From Prosapia bicincta (Eukaryota > Arthropoda > Insecta > Hemiptera > Cercopidae), in contig JBAIZL010000376.1 of assembly GCA_036971475.1 (NCBI GenBank), forward strand, positions 2,817,501 through 2,881,500: a DNA stretch of 64,000 bases, read 5' to 3'. Numbering within the stretch: position 1 is the first letter of the stretch; every line of letters starts with the position of its first letter. Made by a program: the position numbers and the translations under genes. A model generated the notes under the pieces. The model was not told the DNA's origin. It made no database searches and saw only the letters and a program-made list of their open reading frames with translations. Shown here piece by piece: positions 60,236 to 64,000 of the stretch.

Positions 60236-61885
60236 GTATAGATGTATCAGGAGAGTGTGAGCTAATATAAGGATTTAAAAAAAATATAATCTCAAAGGAG
60301 ATTGTGAGTTTATTAATACAACACTGATAAAGATTCAATAATAGCTAATGATAATTGAAATAAAATAATAATTCAATTAAAATTAAAGTAATATTTAATA
60401 CAATTTATATATTAAATTTAAAATAAATTTAAGGTAATCAAATCAAAACACTAAAATAAAGTTTCTGCCCGATAATAGATTAAAAAAAATTAATTGAAGT
60501 TATGTGTTTAAAAATATGCCATTGATGTTCAGCTCTTATTTGCTTTGGCTCTGTAAGTTATTTATAATCTTTCCGTCAGGATCACCACACAAGCACGCCG
60601 AAGTGTGGTGACTAGCTTCTCACGAGCCACCTCCGTGTCCTAGCGCGATGGACAGATTCGGAAATGTTCTATGTTCTAAGCCAGAGCTCTTTCCTTGGAT
60701 AGTAGAAAGGTAATGAAGGAAAACAGAACGATGTATAGTGGGAAGAGCGGGATGAAAAACCTGGCCAGAAGGAAAATCTGTCACATTTTTGTTTCAAACC
60801 ACGCATCGGGAGAGAAGATTTTCCTTTTCCTAAGGAAATGACGTAAACTTGCCAAAGAGTTTACTTCAGTACTTTAGATAAAACGTTCAAAAAAGTATTT
60901 TGAAAATAGAAAAAATAGAACCGCTTATAATTTTACCCTGATAAAGAGAAAATTCGATTTATCTATATTCAGGCTAAATAAAATCCAAGGAATCGTTATA
61001 TGGAGAATTTTAAAGATGAGTTGAGAAAATAACCTAACATTCAGTTAATAGAATCCAATTTCAAACGAAAGCTAGCGATAAGCCCAAGATTTAGTTAGGA
61101 TATTTCCTGCTGTTTTAACCAACTGCAAGGGTGAAATATGTGAGTAATTTATGAATGATGTGTGATACACGTACCAAAAATCATATATCGCAATATATTT
61201 TTGTAAATTTATATTTCTAATTGTTGCGTGCACTGTGTTTAACTGGGGCGAAGCAAAGAATACATCACTTCTACCGTAGGCTCATGACACAGCCTTCTTT
61301 ATACATTTTCTTATGGTTCCATTATTTCTTTAATAAGCTTAGTAGTTCATTCCAAGTGCAACAAAACGAGGTCTCGCTTACAAGAAATCCCTGGCTCTCG
61401 TTGAATCACAATGACTCAACTCTATATAACCCTACTTCCATTCATCTGTGCTAATAATTACTAATTACTTGGGACCAGAGAACGCAATCGTCTTTCATAA
61501 TTTTCACAACGTATACAGGCGGAAATTTATTGGTCCCTGGTGGTAGAACCATAGGAAAATCATTTAATAAGGAAACTATTGTAATTCCCCAGACACTTGA
61601 TTCCCTAACATGTAACACTCTTCCATATTCATTGCTTAACTTGGCAAAGCTTCAAGAAACTAATTGTGTAAAAAAAGCCTTCATGAAACAAACATAACTA
61701 AAAGCCTAGATATTCAATATTTCAATTTAATATTTGCAAACAATATATAAATATATATTTTTTAAATATATAATATTAACACATTGCTATAAGTTAACAC
61801 CAACGTTTCCAAATGATTGCCTCCTAACAAGAAAATGAATACTCGGGGATTCATTTAGTAGCCTAGGAGAAACATATCATTAAAA
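60236..61885. other. Unassigned DNA
   Basis: AT-rich except 60,560-60,800. A clean hairpin (CACCACAC with GTGTGGTG, about 60,582-60,611) lies in the GC-richer part. A frame at 61,221-61,454 has no recognised domain. Confidence 0.3.
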
Positions 61886-62530
61886 CAAATAATATAAGAA
61901 AAACCTTTTAAAAGTCAATTTCTACTTAAGTCAACAAATAAAATTTTATTTGAATTTCTTTTTATTTTATAATTACAATTAATATAAATATGCCAGAATA
62001 ACAATATTAAGTGACAAAATAGAAAGCGAATTTCTTTGCAATTTTCCATTTCCTTTTCTATGTACGGTGTTTGACTATTACTTTTGTTTGTTACTATTTA
62101 TACGCTTTCTTTTTTCGTCGCTTGTATTGTGTTGGTAGTTTCTTTTCACTTTTCTTTCGCATTGTCCGTTTGTGAAGCAAGGCTCGATAACATTAAACCA
62201 GTCTGTTTATTTATTTTATTCTTTTCATTCATTTTTAATCCTAGAGCATTATTTATAGTAACCATGGCAACAATATAAGGTTGTGCAGCGAAGATTTCGA
62301 CGACAGCCCGATGCGGAAAAAAATTAATGTACATGAAGATATTCAGACTTGACTCAGAACTAGACTCCCCAAATTTTTACAATTTAATTATTGAATAAAT
62401 ATTTGAAAAAACTGTATTAACATCAATTGTCTTCCACTATAGGTTTTAAAAAAATGTATTTGAACTTGATTGGATTAATTAAAACTTATTTTATTGTAAA
62501 TGATTGAAAATTTGTACAAGCTATATATCA
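61886..62530 (+). mobile_element. Interspersed repeat family A, long copy h
   Basis: Start ACAAATAATATAAGAAA, end TTGAAAATTTGTACAAGC. It carries the CCTAGAGCATTATTTAT segment with GTAACCATGGCAAC (62,258-62,271), and AGGAGAGAGTGAGCTA shortly after the end, as in copy g. The middle (about 62,000-62,230) is unique. Confidence 0.65.
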
Positions 62531-63480
62531 GGAGAGAGTGAGCTAGAAGGAATTAAAAAAAGATATGCTTACATACTAAAAATGAATATTTGACCAAAGC
62601 GTCCGGCGACAAAAGCGATATGTCGATATATTTGGTCAAAATACTTCGTACATCTGGCTTTGGAAGATATACATTACTTATAACTGTTAGTCTATTAGCT
62701 ATGACTGTAAACACTCTGATTGCCACCACACTTTGGACTGGCTAAGTGATAGAAAAATGTTTTTCTATCGTATAGGCGTGTTTAAAATCGACTAAACGCA
62801 ACTTATTGTTTTGATTACTCTTTTTCATATTTTTACATTTTTAGTTTTTAAAATAACTTGACCAGCCCTAACTAATTTACAAATTAAGTTCGTAAAAAAA
62901 TACCCAATAAAATATTTCAAGGTGTTGAAGATTTTGTTTTCTGATTTTATTTCCTTCAATTTCGTCATTAGTGGTGGTTTACAAGAGTTGAAACGTTATA
63001 AAACATCACAAATAACATTACATAACATATTATACTTATTTTATACATAATTCTAATCTATACAAGACTCTATTTTGAAAGATTTTAATTTTTACTCGCA
63101 ATGTGATTTTACACCCCCAAAATGAAGTAGCACATTTCAGAAATATATAACCTATCTTTTTTAAACTAAATGGCTAGGCGGAGCCTATTTCATAAAAAAT
63201 AAACTCTCTAAAAGAACCCTGAGATAATAGACTATTTTTATAGTCAAACACTAACAGCATCTTCTTGATTGTTAAAAGAATCGATTTTTAAATAGAAAGG
63301 AATGTTGTAATACTATCGCGTTAATGAACGTGTAAACTAGATGCATTTCTTTAAACGCTCTGTTTGAAAACGTACAGGCTACGTTCATTTTACTGACCAC
63401 AGCATATTAATTGTGCAGTATTTGATAGGTTCCATTTATCTAACTTTTTCATTTGCTTGTTGAATAAAAATAAGGTTGAT
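62531..63480. other. Unassigned AT-rich DNA
   Basis: A small hairpin of TTGACCAAA with TTTGGTCAA lies at about 62,591-62,640. Nothing else recognised. Confidence 0.35.
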
Positions 63481-63510
63481 CCATGAGTCAATAATTCTTA
63501 ATTTATTAAA

Positions 63511-63560
63511 AATTCGGCAACGTTTCTACAACTATATTGTTGTCCTCATTCAGGCCAACA
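63511..63560 (-). ncRNA. Decayed hammerhead-like motif
   Basis: On the minus strand helix I TTGGC pairs with GCCGA (one wobble). The box region reads CTGAATGAGG, which has insertions relative to CTGANGA. Stem II is ACAAC with GTTGT, then GAA and ACGT, then T. It has the same layout as the foldback family, with a damaged core. Confidence 0.4.
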
Positions 63561-63675
63561 GCTACAATAGACAGAATTAACTTTTTACGTTTAAAAAATT
63601 CAAATACAAAATTAATATAAAATTAACATAACATTACAATATACATTTAGGTTATCAACACTAATAAAATATAAT

Positions 63676-63835
63676 TAAATAATACTTAACTATGTGAATA
63701 GATCAGTGAATACTTGCCGAAATACTAACTCTATGAGTAGAGTAGAGGCTTTGCTTCGTAAAAGGAACGATTGCTTCGAAAAACGTCAGCAAGTAAGCCC
63801 TTTGTATTCACTTAGTTAAGTATTATTTAGTTACA
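63676..63835. mobile_element. Foldback element
   Basis: Arms AATACTTAACTATGTGAATA and its complement (63,682-63,710 and 63,800-63,833) enclose about 90 bases. The inner parts of the arms are also partly complementary (ACTTGC with GCAAGT). No clear hammerhead-like core. DNA to 64,000 is AT-rich and unassigned. Confidence 0.5.
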
Positions 63836-64000
63836 GTTTAATCAACGAATTCAAGATGATTACAACAAGCAACACTAATAAATTAACAATACAAACAACA
63901 CAAATAATGAAATTAAATAATTAAAAGCACAATGTAAAACGTGATGATCCATGAGAATAAAATCTATAAAAAAATTAATTAAAATGTGTCAAAAGCTCCC

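Overview
The window is AT-rich eukaryotic repeat DNA. I found no intact host protein-coding gene in it. The content points to an arthropod, most likely an insect: Penelope-like, Helitron and non-LTR element relics lie among long homogeneous satellites, (TA)n microsatellites and a frequent TAGGCCTA palindrome. I cannot name the species.

Layout. 1-4,430 holds unassigned AT-rich DNA, a GC-richer block (901-2,030) and foldback elements at 2.3, 3.4 and 4.1 kb. 4,857-6,856 is a satellite of exactly 20 x 100 bp. 7,424-7,930 is a three-copy tandem of a possible retroelement 3' end. 9,022-9,680 is a Helitron-like 3' piece with a helicase tail; its sister copy lies inverted at 35,681-36,333. 10.8-11.6 kb has a 29-bp minisatellite beside a terminal-inverted-repeat element. 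15,494-17,711 is a large inverted pair of Penelope-like ends with GIY-YIG endonuclease relics; one arm carries a 39-bp array. 19.5-20.3 kb is a 25-bp minisatellite. 28.5-31.5 kb is a 63-bp satellite with an 18-monomer higher-order duplication. 33.5-39.1 kb is a cluster of foldbacks, one with a Penelope-type reverse transcriptase motif in its loop. 39,373-52,345 is a roughly 13-kb satellite of 101-bp monomers that switches strand twice and is partly a mirror image of itself. 52.4-64 kb has a non-LTR C-terminal relic, another foldback, several copies of a roughly 400-650 bp interspersed repeat and AT-rich unassigned DNA.

The most interesting signal is a recurrent hammerhead-like RNA motif. It has a short helix I, a CTGANGA box, a stem-loop, GAA, a self-complementary helix III that begins with A and ends with T, one base, and the return strand of helix I. 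It recurs, intact or decayed, in at least ten loci, usually in both arms of the foldbacks. Penelope-like elements are known to carry hammerhead motifs, and two loci here also keep Penelope-type coding fragments, so I read the foldbacks as inverted dimers of Penelope-like ends. Most intact copies here have one extra unpaired base after the box, which departs from the canonical ribozyme.

There is no cooperating gene set. Mobile-element decay and tandem-repeat turnover explain nearly everything I could identify. The unassigned stretches are listed so the reader knows they were read.
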